A stretch of DNA of 64,000 nucleotides, from the NCBI RefSeq assembly GCF_000003815.2, contig NC_049981.1, positions 26,237,670-26,301,669 of the forward strand. The letters run 5' to 3'. Positions 51,171-63,074 of this stretch are shown here, piece after piece; position 1 is the stretch's first letter, and the number at the start of each line of letters is the position of its first letter. The notes under the pieces are model-generated. The model was not told where the DNA came from. It saw nothing but the letters and a program-made list of their open reading frames with translations, and searched no databases. Origin of the DNA: Branchiostoma floridae. Lineage: Eukaryota > Chordata > Leptocardii > Amphioxiformes > Branchiostomatidae. The position numbers were made by a program, and so were the translations under genes.

Positions 51171-52936
51171 ATGGAGAATGAAACGATCGCCGTCTACGAT
51201 GGCCAGGACTTCTTCAACAACGGCACCAACGACACGCTTACGGATATGGCCCTGTCGAGGTACAAACACGGGGCTGCGGTGACGGGCCTAATCATCATGT
51301 CCTACGCGCTGGTCTTCCTGCTGTGTGTCGTCGGGAACGTCATTGTCTGTGGCGTGGTCATCAAGACGCCACGGCTGAGGTAATACGAAATAATTGCTTA
51401 ATTTACCTTATTTCTATTCCTAATGTAAGGAACATCTTCTAAGCACTGAATTATGTAGCTCACTCACTCACCGGTCCCATAGCCTCATCGGCCGTAGGGG
51501 CAGCAATGCCATCAACGTAAGATTATGTAGCACATGTCCTTAAAATCCATGATTATTTTTGTCATTCAAGCTATGATATAGTCTTCGTGAAGCATTATTC
51601 GTACCTAGTGGGTGGCTTTTCTGGACAAAATCAGGATTTCTTACAGTAAATTGTTTCTTACCCAAATCGTGTTTTTTTAAACTTTTAACTAGTCTTTTTC
51701 AAGTGGTTGATGGCAAAAGTTCGCCTTCTAGAGTTTCAGGTCTCATTGATTAAGCCAACATCTGGAAACTTGACTTGAGACTGAGCGAAAGAAAATCGCC
51801 ATGAAAACGTATGAACTAGCCCAGGAAAAACAAATTGAATCACTATCCTTTGTTTGGCAGCCCCATCTTAAAATCAAGCTGTCATATCCATTTGACTCCT
51901 GATCGTCTCGGTACGGATACGTAGGAAGTATAAACTGTTGCTACAGATCTTCTCCACATTTTTCAAGTGTAGAGTCCTGCTTCTTCTTCTTCTTAGAGTC
52001 CTGCACACGAATCCAATTCTAACCTTTGACATTAATCCATCAAACCCATCGAAGTAGCGGAAAGATTACCAATGGTTCATTTCTCGATGATGTCAGCAGA
52101 TGTGTTACAACTACTGCAAATTCAAACTTTTGTAATGGCATTTAATGTCCTACAGAACGGTAACCAACTACTTTATCCTGAACCTGGCCGTGAGTGACCT
52201 GCTGGTGGCCATTTTCTGCATGCCATTCACGCTAGTGGAGCACATTCTGCCTGGTAAGTACATGGATGTACATAAAGACCATGAGCCGGGGCACGCTAGA
52301 CTGTCATACTGGTGTGATTTCTGTACCTATTATCAAGTTTAGTTGCGAATCAGAATGATTACAGACATCCTTTTCGTGACATTTCGAGACATTTGGATGC
52401 ACATGTAGATATGCAGAATAAAAACCCTCTACAAGGTTTATCTCAGTGTACGTCAGTCTTCTGATCTGTAACCCTAAGCAATACTTGGTCTTCATTTCGG
52501 CTTCTGCCTTTCTACATCACTTGGTGCTGATATGAGCAATTTCCTGGTTGATTTGGTGAGCCGCGAACGATAACAACTACAGGCATTCACCGGTGAGCAC
52601 CAGCCGGTAATATACATTCCGCCTGCTGTGACTTTAACCTCAAGGAAGGACACCAGGGTTCCTTTATCATCAACACCTTCATGAATCTTCTAAGGACTAA
52701 GGCTTACCCGGATAAATGGGAGAAATTAGTATAAATCATCCCCTAAAACTGCCTTCAAGACACTGGTGGTTGAAAAGATCAAGCGAAAACACCGCAGTTT
52801 CATTCAGGTTTGCTAGATACTAACGTTACATCAAAGCCGAGTGGATGATCAAAGTTATGCTCCTACACTAATTTCTACATCACTTGGTACTGATCAATAT
52901 GAGCAATTTCCTGAGTGCTGATTTATTCATACATCT

Positions 52937-53008
<72 letters not shown>

Positions 53009-54554
53009 CTTAAACCTTGTAAATTTCCAGGGACCCACTTTAACATTGTATTTGAAAGTGGCTTTCAAAAAATGGTCTTTATTTATGTTGGTCTTTATTT
53101 GATATGTATTACATACGCATTCGTCTCGAGTTGGAACAGCATATACAGACCTCTGCTAAAGTAGAATACGAAACATAGCAACGTTAATGTGGTTACTAAA
53201 ATTGATACCCCTTGATTGTATATAATACAGCTTACCAGTTTGGTGACGTCATGTGTCGAGTGACCCCCATGATCCAGGGAATATCTGTTGCCGCATCAGC
53301 CTACACAATGACTGCAATTGCGTATGACAGGTAGGCATAACGTGACAGAAAGGTAGTGTGAATATGATCATTGCATTGGCTGCTTTATTACTCAGGTGAC
53401 ATTCAGTCGCGGCCGTACTTCATATGTAGAATGTCATACTTTCCATCCTTTATTTAGCTATTTGTATACAGTAATGGGTATTTCCTACTAGATATAGTAT
53501 GAGATATCCACTACAACTGTGTACACAGAGAAATTTAGATACACCAAATAATGTTTAGACCTCAGAACCGGTAGCGTATACGTAACCTATACATTAAACT
53601 CAACTTGTTGATTTATTCATCAAGTTTGGCGTTATTCCGTCCGGTAGTTTTTAAAAACTTGCATTGATTCAATTACCTCTTTGCACAGTGATTGAGGATA
53701 GCACTAACCGGAAATTGTCTGGTTATTCTAACAGAGGTACAAGCAAAGAAGCAATATTCTCTGACTGCATCGACGTCTGTAGATGACCAATCATTTCAGA
53801 AACCACACCAAGATATCATCTGTTGCTTTCCTTCAGGTACAAAGCGATCGTCTTCCCTACCGAACCGCGGATGAGCCTGGGGAAGATGAGAAACGCGCTA
53901 GCAGGGATCTGGATCGGGGCCGTGGCAGTGATGGTCCCTCAAGTCTTTGTTCTGCACGTTAAGCCGATTCCTATCATGTCGACCGTGTCTATTAACATCT
54001 GTGTAGAAACATGGCCAGATATTGTCTACAAGAAAACATATACATTCATGCTGTTCTCACTAGTGTATGTCGGTCCTCTTGTGGTTATTTGCTTCCTCTA
54101 TTGCCGTATCTGGTACAAGCTAGCAAAGACGCCATCGTGCGCTGTGGACGATCCCCAGCATGCTTCCCAATTTGCCGTTTCAAAGAAGAGGGTGAGGGTG
54201 CTCAAAATGTTGATCACTGTTGTTGTGCTGTTTGCATTGTCCTGGTTACCATTATACACGTGCTGGATGCTTGGGGACTTTGCCAATCTGACAAAAAAGC
54301 AGAGTGGTGTGATGCACCAGTATGTTTACCCCGTTGCTCATTGGTTGGGTTACTCAAATAGCTGCGCCAATCCTATTGTATATGGATTCTTTAACACAAA
54401 TATTCGGAACAATCTAGAGTCTATGTCGATCAGGAGACGATTTGAGACTACTAAATTGAAGTTTCCCAGACGCAATATTCAACCTCCTGCGAACCAAGCT
54501 AATGTCCAGGAGTGCGTTGATATGAAACCTATCGCAAAGTCAAGTAGGAAATAG
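51171..54554 (+). CDS. RFamide / neuropeptide FF receptor-like GPCR (receptor B), 4 coding exons
   Basis: Second class A peptide receptor, same strand as receptor A. Coding exons are 51171-51379, 52156-52253, 53231-53330 and 53837-54554 (stop included). Introns are GT-AG, phases 2, 1 and 2, and the joined frame gives 374 aa. The start has G at -3 and +4. N-glycosylation sequons lie near N3 and N20. Landmarks: GN at 55-56, LAVSD at 80-84, C111 and C191, an intact DRY at 135-137, W161, P216, SWLP at 271-274, NPIVY at 314-318. TM2 ([18 protein letters not shown]) and TM7 (YPVAHWL...NPIVYGFFN) match the NPFF receptor pattern, and pocket residues T95, Q118, D283 and H304 are kept. About 25 of 31 residues through TM2 equal receptor A. 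Unlike receptor A it has an intron before TM2 and none after TM4. The C-tail is basic and ends without a PDZ motif. Intron 3 region upstream of exon 3 carries a long (AC)n tract. A 347-N gap ends 121 bases before the ATG, so the promoter is missing. Confidence 0.9.
51463..51520. repeat. Possible dispersed-repeat fragment in receptor B intron 1
   Basis: A GC-richer block (CACTCACTCACCGGTCCCAT ... GGCCGTAGGGGCAGCA) stands out in the intron and resembles a repeat fragment remembered from other invertebrate deuterostome genomes. This is recall, not a comparison. Confidence 0.3.
52939..53008. repeat. (AC)n microsatellite in receptor B intron 2
   Basis: About 70 bases of AC repeat lie in the intron between exon 2 and exon 3 of receptor B. 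Confidence 0.95.
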
Positions 54555-55889
54555 CTTTTCCCTGGAAGTGTCAGTCAAGATTTCTTACAGTAACCTCAAG
54601 TTTACCCGTAGGGTACATGAATCATTAAAAAAACATTTATATCGATGCAGTGGCAATAAGCACTCTCGGATGTATTGAGGATTCTATATAATACACTATA
54701 ATAATTTTTTCTATATTTGAGCATGTCGGCATCGACGTCTTCGTAAAATACTGTTTTACGTGTTACTGTTATGGCTACTATTCTGCAAGCCACCTTAGAA
54801 TACTATTAGTAAGACAACATATTTGTACGTTCAACATATTTGTACGTTATACTGTATGTAGCAATATCTTGTACGCGTTATATCCATATCTGATGTTCTC
54901 GGGATGATAAGTCTAGTAAAACATCTGTCGTCCACCACTCTTCATTGTGTGTTAATGATGTCTCTGGTTATCATCACGAGAAGCATGTATTTGATATAGA
55001 TGTAAGTAAACAAGCCAGATAAAATAAGGAGATTTGATGTGCAGCGGAAACGTGGATTCATTGTTAAGTCAAAGAAAGACAGTGTTGTGGGGCGATGGGA
55101 ATTAGTGTGTTACTATGGTCAATATTGACCAACGGTATGACTAAATAACAGGATTCATTTTAGGGGGCAGCCATTAGGTCCCCTTTTCGTTAGACGGCGT
55201 CTCACTGCCACCTTAAAAAGACGTGTGTAACTTTGATTTAATACTGGTCATATCATACAAAGTGTAAAAGCGTGACTGAAAAAAAACGCACTAAGCGTAA
55301 AAACATGTTTTCTTTCTATACCAATCGTTATGTGTCCTGTCAAATCATAAGTCACAGCTAGAGAGCACAGCGAGAGTACCGTCCTGGTGGTAGTATTGAT
55401 GCTTGTCACACAGAAACAATAAAGATGACTTAAATTGAGTAACAGTGGCTGATGAAGATCATTTCTGGTTCCCTACTGTACTGCAAGAAACTAGATAGAT
55501 GACAGGATAACTTGACTTGATTAGATTTGCCTGTAGCAGCATACTTGACTGGTCAGTTTGATTGTGCGAAGCCAGTGCAGTGGCGATGATGTTATTTGTC
55601 TGAGGGCAACTAAAGCATATTTCACCCCTACAACAATTTCACCCATTCAACAATTTACAGCACGATGATTTGGTCTACGTTTCGTTATAAGGCCCTTGTG
55701 GTTACTATTAGCGCTTTAAAAAAAGAAACATTGAGATAGAAACAAAAAGTAACACTGAACAAAAAAATAGTTAAATTCCATAGGACCTGAAACTAAACCT
55801 AAATGTCTGTCAATGGGCAATACCTAAAGCAATGCTCAATTTCGCTACAAAGGAATCTGTTTGGTGGAGTATCTTATCTTCACGTAAAC
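54555..55889. other. 3' flank of receptor B
   Basis: Probably begins with the receptor B 3' UTR. It also has a small tandem duplication (AACATATTTGTACGTT, at about 54817-54850) and the palindrome TGGTCAATATTGACCA at 55116-55131. Confidence 0.5.
55418..55423 (+). promoter_or_regulatory. Candidate polyadenylation signal for receptor B
   Basis: AATAAA lies about 860 bases after the receptor B stop codon and before the LINE insertion. It is the first canonical hexamer noticed downstream. It could be a chance match. Confidence 0.25.
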
Positions 55890-55906
55890 AATGCTAACTG
55901 CCTCTG

Positions 55907-56490
55907 GCTGGACTCACTATTCAACAAGCCGACAAAATACTCCCATTTCTCTTATGGCCAAGATCGTTCCGAAGTTCATCTTACAAGGCTCCGTCTAAAC
56001 TTCAGTCAGTTAAACTACCATCTATTTCAACACCATTGTATTGATTATCCTACATGTAAATGTGGCTATCATTGTGAAACAACTGAACATTATCTACTAC
56101 ACTGCACACTCTATACTAGCCAAAGAAGTTCTTTGTTATCGGCTGTCTCAAATATTATAGTAGACCTAAAGCACCTCAACGACACTACTTTATTTACTTT
56201 ACTGTTATCAGGATCAACATCTCTCTCACATCAACAGAACTGTAACATTTTTGATCTTGTCATTACCTATATCCATTGTACAGGTAGGTTCTCCTAATTG
56301 ATTCAGCACCAACTTGTCTTGTTTAAATTTATTTTTCTGTTATCCATTTTGTACTTATGTATGTAATGTGGTTTACTATTCTTGTTTTATGCGTATGTTT
56401 CTTGAGTAGAAGGCTTAATATAAGCAACTTGTGCTTTCTGCCTCATACTCGCAAAATATATGTGAATAAATAAAAATAAATAAATAAAAA
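55907..56490 (+). mobile_element. 5'-truncated LINE (non-LTR retrotransposon) 3' end with target-site duplication
   Basis: A 584-bp insert lies between two copies of the same 16-17-base sequence (55890-55906 and 56490/56491-56506), as expected for target-primed reverse transcription. It ends in an A-rich AATA-type tail (about 56465-56490). The insert encodes the last 129 residues of a LINE ORF2 in one open frame to a stop at 56295-56297. Near 56054-56105 is the cysteine/histidine pattern C-x-CG...ET-x-EH-x4-C found at the C-terminus of many CR1/Jockey/L2-like ORF2 proteins. No reverse transcriptase domain remains, so the copy is dead on arrival. The frame happens to stay open into upstream flanking DNA (back to 55803), but that part is host sequence outside the duplication. 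The clade is not assigned. Confidence 0.82.
55908..56297 (+). pseudogene. LINE ORF2 C-terminal fragment (129 aa)
   Basis: This is the coding remnant inside the truncated LINE. It keeps the cysteine-rich C-terminal segment and has no internal stop or frameshift, which fits a young insertion. All catalytic domains (endonuclease, reverse transcriptase) are absent through 5' truncation. Confidence 0.75.
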
Positions 56491-56506
56491 ATGCTAACTG
56501 CCTCTG

Positions 56507-57560
56507 TTAGACCAAGTTTTGACTGTAGTTTGTAGACTGTAATGACTCTCAACTCTCCTATTCTTCGCTCTTACTATTTTATTGCACCAATAAGCCTCAT
56601 AACACGTTTCAAACGTATGCCGCCGTAGTGCCGGGATAATAATTTTCTAATCGGTCCAACATCCGGTCCACAGATTTTTTTGGTTCAGTTTTTCGGAACG
56701 GTGCACGAAACCGGTTTCGCACTGGTACACGGTGATCGTGGGGTTAACGTCTGGGAGGTCACAGCAAGACGCCGAAAGAATACCAAATTCCCCTCAGAAG
56801 AATGCCGAAATCAATCATTTAAATTGTTCATGCCAAACATTTTACTCGTTTCATTTTACCAAATGTTCGATGCATATCTATAACAAATTTCAGGTCATTT
56901 AATTGTGATGCCAGACCACACCAGGGGAGGAAAATTGCCCAAAAACTTCAATAAATCATTTTAAAGCCATTCATCAAAAAAAGGGGAAACACGTCTAGAG
57001 CTATAAGCCAAATATCAGGTCATTCGACCCAGCAACGACAGAGATCTTTTCCCTTAAGGAGTGTGACAGGAGTAGAAGAAGAAACATTACGAATGCAATA
57101 TTTCACCCATATCTGTGGTGTAAGCGAAATAAGAAGAGCATGGAAATTGCATAAAGGTGTTGCTAGGCACTTGGCTTCAGTATCCTGGAATGTCAAATAA
57201 ATTACTTTTTATTGCATCGATTTTGCATAAGTGTGTTATTTAACGCTTGGCATGAGTACCCTGCAACTGTATGCTGGTATAAATGTAGTTTATACCGGAT
57301 TGATTGCCCAATAGGTCGTTTAACGACAAACAGCAGCGGCGGCGCGGCTGCAAAGCCGATGTGTTACTCCGAGCGCTTATTTATCATCAATCTCGTAAAT
57401 ACTAACGTTATGTTCCATGTGACTGTATCATACGTGTGTACCCACTGTACTGCGTACCAACTGTATGTTAAACATTTCTGCTTAACATTACAAGGTGACA
57501 CATCAGGTGCCCTAAATTTACCTTCATCTTCTAGACGCTTATCTACATACCAAATATCGG
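56507..57560. other. Non-coding stretch, no gene seen
   Basis: A 119-codon frame at 57212-57571 runs into the inverted terminus of the 5.6-kb element and has no recognisable domain. Confidence 0.55.
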
Positions 57561-57690
57561 GGTCTCACTAAATACCGAAAACAACCAAAAACTACCGAAA
57601 ACAACAGAAAACAACTTTCACTAATTACCAAAAACAACCGAAAACAATTTGAAACTACCGAAAACAACCGAAAACAACACGACACAACCA
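57561..57690 (+). repeat. Left terminal inverted repeat and subterminal CCGAAAACAA repeats
   Basis: The 26-base terminus is followed by at least five exact CCGAAAACAA copies and several variants up to about 57690. It pairs in inverted orientation with 63075-63190. Confidence 0.75.
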
Positions 57691-58564
57691 TAGACAACAG
57701 ATAATCATTTCAGTGCGTTATCATTTAATAATTTTGATTTGATTTTCGACAGGGGTTAGGCTAGGACGGATTGATTTGTTTGACGAGCCATGTTTGATAC
57801 AATATTAGTAAGAATCGAGTCAACGGTCTCCTTTGCCTGTTCGAATGTATTAATGTTCGAATTCAGATTCACGGATCTTGTTATAAACGGGGACTGCTTG
57901 GTCAACTCGCAAACTCATCAATGGATATATATATACTACTTGGCATCTATTGTGTAACTCCACGGAGAGGCTACGGCTGAGGCGGGGTGTAGTAGTCACC
58001 CTCAGACCACAACAAGAAATCGCAGTCACTACTATCCTCCGACGAAACCTCTGCTTGGAAACTAAGTTTGCTTATTAATCACTGCTGGCAAATTCTACTG
58101 CCTATTTGGCTAATGTGTACTACATATTTTTTCTAGCAACCAACAATCCAGTGTATTTCTTGCTCAAATATAACGCATTTCCGCTGCCACAGAAATCGGT
58201 TTAAATGGACAAACTACAAACGTGTATTACCACAGAGGCCCCATATTCTAGATTAAACTAAATGATCAAAATAAGGATTCTGCTCTACACTATAAAACAG
58301 CGTGTGATGGAAAGGTTTTTCCACAGGCCACATCCCCTCTGCTGGAAGAAGCCTTCATTCAGAATCATCTCATTCTCTCCCCGTGGAGAAAATAATTCAA
58401 GGGATACACGGCACGAAAAACGGTATTTAAGGATGCTGAAACCATGCGTAATGTTGACGTATTTTACTCCTTTACGGATCTATACACCACTTTTACGAGT
58501 ACGTAAATATTGCCTTTAAGTGGTCTTTCTGTAGGTCCGTGTTAGTCCTTATTTTCCGGTTTTG

Positions 58565-59400
58565 CCGTTGTCTTTCAGCAGCTTAAAGATGTCGTAAATG
58601 ATTTTTAAAACCCCCTTAAAACTTGTTTAAAATTCACGTTTATTTGATCTAAAGCCTCTTTACGTCTCATATACAATTGCATTAAGTGGATTATAACGTG
58701 TGTTTTAGTGCCTTTTCAGCAGCTTAAACTTGCCATAAATACTTATAAAAACGCCCTTAAGACATGTTTAAACTTCACGTTTATTTGATCTAAAGCCTCT
58801 TTACGTCTCATATACGTGTGCATTAAGAGGATTATAACGTGTGTTTAGGTGCCTTTTCAGCAGTTTAAAGTTGCCATAAATATCTATTAAAACGCCCTTA
58901 AGACAGGTTTAAACTTCACGTATATTTGATCTAAAGCCTATTTACGTCTCATATACGTGTGCATTAAGTGGATTATAACGTGTGTTAAGGTGCCTTTTCA
59001 GCAGCTTAAATTTGCCATAAATACCTATTATAACGCCCTTAAGACTTGTTTAAACTTCACGTATATTTGATCTAAAGCCTATTTACGTCTCATATACGTG
59101 TGCATTAAGTGGATTATAACGTGTGTTTAGGTGCTTTTTCAGCAGCTTAAATTTGCCATAAATACTTATCAAAACGCCCTTAAGACATGTTTAAACTTCA
59201 CGTTTATTTGATCTAAAGCCTATTTACGTCTCATATACGTGTGAATTAAGAGGATTTAATGTGTCTATATTTTTCTTTTTAGCAGCTTAAAGTTGTCATA
59301 AATACGTACTAAAACACCCTTAAGGCATGTTTAAAGTTCCCTCTGTACGTCTCATATACGTGTGCATTAAGTTGATTATAAGGTGTGGATAAGTGCCATT
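58565..59400. repeat. Tandem array, 141-bp unit, about 6 copies
   Basis: The landmark GCTTAAA (or a one-base variant) recurs at 58581, 58722, 58863, 59004, 59145 and 59285, i.e. every 141 bases (last step 140). Each unit also has a CGCCCTTAA block and a CTCATATACGTGTGCATTAA block. The last copy is shortened and more diverged. It lies inside the 5.6-kb element. Confidence 0.9.
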
Positions 59401-60559
59401 TTAGGAGAATAATCATTAGCACATTTCAAAGCAAGAAAATACAATGGATGAAACTTTGAAATTTTATTGAATTACGAGAAAATAATACATGGAAAAGTAA
59501 AAAAAAAACTACAGCCTGCTAGGTATTTGTGGCCTTTCATTCTGATGTAGTCGGCAGTTGAAACAATCACAACGGTTGCGCAATTCCGTGCAGCAGTCCA
59601 CAGTCCCATTTCCAGTGTCGGGTGAAGCGTCTCGGCGTAAGTTAAAAAGAGCACACATGTACAGTTCCATCTGGTCAACACAGGAATAAGAATCCGGGAA
59701 GATCTAGAGTAGTGGCCGATATGACTCGTGCTGTTGGATGGTCCTGGATTCTGTGAACGCGAAACATGTTCAGCTTGCAGTGTCGGCTTCTATTAATCCG
59801 GATGGTACAAGGGCCGTGGTTTCCATTCTGTGTCGATTTCCAACAACAACAGCTTTTACAGAATGATAGCCACCTCGTATCTTTGAGTCAAATTCCGTCG
59901 ACGGGGGTCTTGGGCGGTAAAAGCGGTGTCGCGGCCACAACTTGCGGGCTAGAACAGGCCCAAACTTTCTTCAATACTTCTCTTAAAAAAAGAACGCCTG
60001 GAAAATAACCGCTCCTTGTCGTACGTGGCCCGTAAATTTGAACCCCCCACTCTTTTCTGCCATTGGATACATCCTATCACATGACACAGCTGTGCCACAG
60101 ACGGACCAAGGAAGTTCCACCTCCTTGGACGGACGGAGGCGTGCGCCCCATGGCGAGTACGAAATAACGCTGAATAAATTTACATCTTGCCTGCCCACGC
60201 ATATCACCATACTTAACCCAAACAAACACGAGCAACACGAGAAGACACCGCCTGTGTGCACAAACTGCTCTTTCTCGACGCTTGCTTGTAGATAAATAAA
60301 TAAACATATTTCGTACATTTACCTGTAGTAAGAACTGCTTGCCGTTTTATAGAGAAAACACAACTCACTGCACAAAACGCTATACCTACTACATCATTAT
60401 TCTTCAAGCAGAGGTTGAGTCGCGGAGATATTCATAGCAGTAGTCGGGATTTCTACCGTCTCTTAGCTCGAGTGTCAACTTGCCACAAAGAAAACAGACG
60501 GCCTCACCCTGATTTAGACCGTGGAATTTCAGAACATATATGCGGTATAAAATAAATAG

Positions 60560-62460
60560 AAAAGGGTCTCCTCCTGTTCGCAGAAACTGCGCTTCAAACA
60601 TGCCGTATGTTCAACAGAAAAAGGCAACGTTTCATAAAACCTTTGAGACGGTATTAGCCAATAGATAAAACAGGGGTAGTGCCCCCAAGTTTGCTTAAGC
60701 TTCGCGGATTCAAAGATAAAACATGTCGCATGTTCAACAGAAATACGCAACATTTCATATACGTCTTGGCAACATATAAGGTAAACGGGGGAGGTCTCCC
60801 CTAGTTCGCTTAAACTGTGCGGATTCAAAGATTAAACATGTCGTATGTTCAACAGAAATACGCAACATTTCATATACGTTTTGGCAGCATATAAGCTAAA
60901 CGGGGGAGGTCTCCCCTAGTCCGCTTAAACTGCGCGGATTCAAAGATTAAACTTGTTGTATGTTTTACAGAAATACGCAACATTTCATATACGTCTTGAC
61001 AACATAAAAGCTAAACGGGGGAGGTCTCCCCTAGTTCGCTTAAACTACGCGGATTTAAAGATTAAACATGTCGTATGTTCAACAGAAATAGGCAACATTT
61101 CATATACGTCTTGGCAACATATAAGCTAAACAAGGGAGGTCTCCCCTAGTCCGCTTAAACTGCGCGGATTCAAAGATTAAACATGTCGTATGTTCAACAG
61201 AAATACGCAACATTTCATATACGTTTTGGCAGCATATAAGCTAAACGGGGAAGGTCTCCCCTAGTTCGCTTAAACTGCGCGGATTCAAAGATTAAACCTG
61301 TATGTTTTACAGAAATACGCAACATTTCATATACGTCTTGACAACATAAAAGCTAAACGGGGAAGGTCTCCCCTAGTTCGCTTAAACTGTGCGGATTCAA
61401 AGATTAAACATGTCGTATGTTTTACAGAAATACGCAACATTTCATATACGTCAAGTTTTGGCAACATATAAGCTAAACGGGGGAGGTCTCCCCTAGTTCG
61501 CTTAAACTGCGCGGATTCAAAGATTAAACATGTCGTATGTTCAACAGAAATACGCAACATTTCATATACGTTTTGGCAGCATATAAGCTAAACGGGGGAG
61601 GTCTTCCCTAGTTCGCTTAAACTGTGCAGATTCAAAGATTAAATATGTTGTATGTTTTACAGAAATACGCAACATTTCATATACGTCTTGGCAGCATATA
61701 AGCTAAACGGGGAAGGTCTCCCCTAGTTCGCTTAAACTGCACGGATTCAAAGATTAAACATGTCGTATGTTTTACAGAAATACGCAACATTTCATATACG
61801 TCAAGTTTTGGCAACATATAAGCTAAACGGGGGAGGTCTCCCCTAGTTCGCTTAAACTGCGCGGATTCAAAGATTACACATGTCGTATGTTCAACAGAAA
61901 TACGCAACATTTCATATACGTTTTGGCAGCATATAAGCTAAACGGGGGAGGTCTCCCCTAGTTCGCTTAAACTGCGCGGATTCAAAGATTAAACATGTCG
62001 TATGTTTTACAGAAATACGCAACATTTCATATACGTTTTGGCAACATATAAGCTAAACGGGGGAGGTCTCCCCTAGTTCGCTTAAACTGCGCGGATTCAA
62101 AGATTAAACATGTCGTATGTTCAAAAGAAATACGCAACATTTCATATACGTTTTGGCAACATATAAGCTAAACGGGGGAGGTCTCCCCTAGTTCGCTTAA
62201 ACTGCGCGGATTCAAAGAATAAACATGTCGTATGTTCAAATGAAATACGGAACATTTCATATACGTCTTGGCAAATATATTAACGGGGGAGGTCTTCCCT
62301 TCTTTGCGTAAATGACGGTTCGAAATAAATTATATATATGGCATCCTTTGGTCAATATTGACCATGGTATCCGCAACATTTCATATAACGTAAAATTGCG
62401 CATATAAGCTAACCGTTAGAGGTTCTCCCCTGTTCGAATTAAACCTTGCGCACAGAAAGT
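60560..62460. repeat. Tandem array, 115-bp unit, about 15 copies, with 350-bp higher-order period
   Basis: The landmark CGCAACATTT recurs at 60746, 60861, 60976, 61091, 61206, 61318, 61433, 61553, 61668, 61783, 61903, 62018 and 62133, with weaker copies at both edges. The step is 115 bases except 112 once and 120 twice. The two 120-base steps carry a CAAGT insertion at about 61451 and 61801, exactly 350 apart. Each unit has a GGGGAG-GT-CTCCCC near-palindrome. Edge units are more degenerate than central ones. Minus-strand frames of up to 99 codons run through the array, but they are best read as repeat translation. Confidence 0.92.
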
Positions 62461-63074
62461 TTGAATACGTCAAACGCTTTCGGAATAGCTAAAAACAGAA
62501 GATTATTGTATTTGACTTTGTATTGTATTGTATTTGTATTTGCTGAGGTATAAACATAACATTTTGTACCAGAAAGCGCAATAATTTTCAGTTTTGACTG
62601 TAAATCTTGCCACTGTTATAAAACAGATGACGCAATGTTTTATCTAACACCAGACAAAGGCTTATTACATTTATTGACTTAGCCGGTTAACATGTATTTT
62701 GTAACAGATCTAGAGAAACGGTATTTGTCCGTTTTGACGGAAAATATTTTTGAGACATTTAAGTTGTCTTTTCGGCATACTAAAATACATGTAAAATTCA
62801 CGCAAAGAAACACAACAGATTAAGTTAGATTTACAAACGCTGAAATCTTCCGTAAATGCCAAATGTATGTTTCCGATTCCTTTGATAGATCTTAAAATCT
62901 GCTGAAATATTTCTCCGCCTTTAAGGGCTTTATACGTATCTCTGAAACTTTGCTTAAAAAGTTGTTTTCGTGCTGTGATAGTAACCAGTAGATGAAAATA
63001 AAATAGAAATAAGTAGTTGCTTTTGAGTTGTTTTTCCGGCTGTTATCGAGTTCTGATCAGTTGTTCATGCTTGT

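Noticed and set aside
54011-54361. 116-codon frame inside receptor B exon 4
   Set aside because: Shadow frame of the receptor coding sequence.
55803-55907. N-terminal third of the 164-codon frame that ends in the LINE
   Set aside because: It lies upstream of the target-site duplication, so it is host DNA fused in frame by chance.
60560-62460. CRISPR-like array or a protein made of repeats
   Set aside because: Units are 115 bp with no unique spacers, in a eukaryotic genome. Frames break at unit boundaries unless a 5-bp insertion is present.
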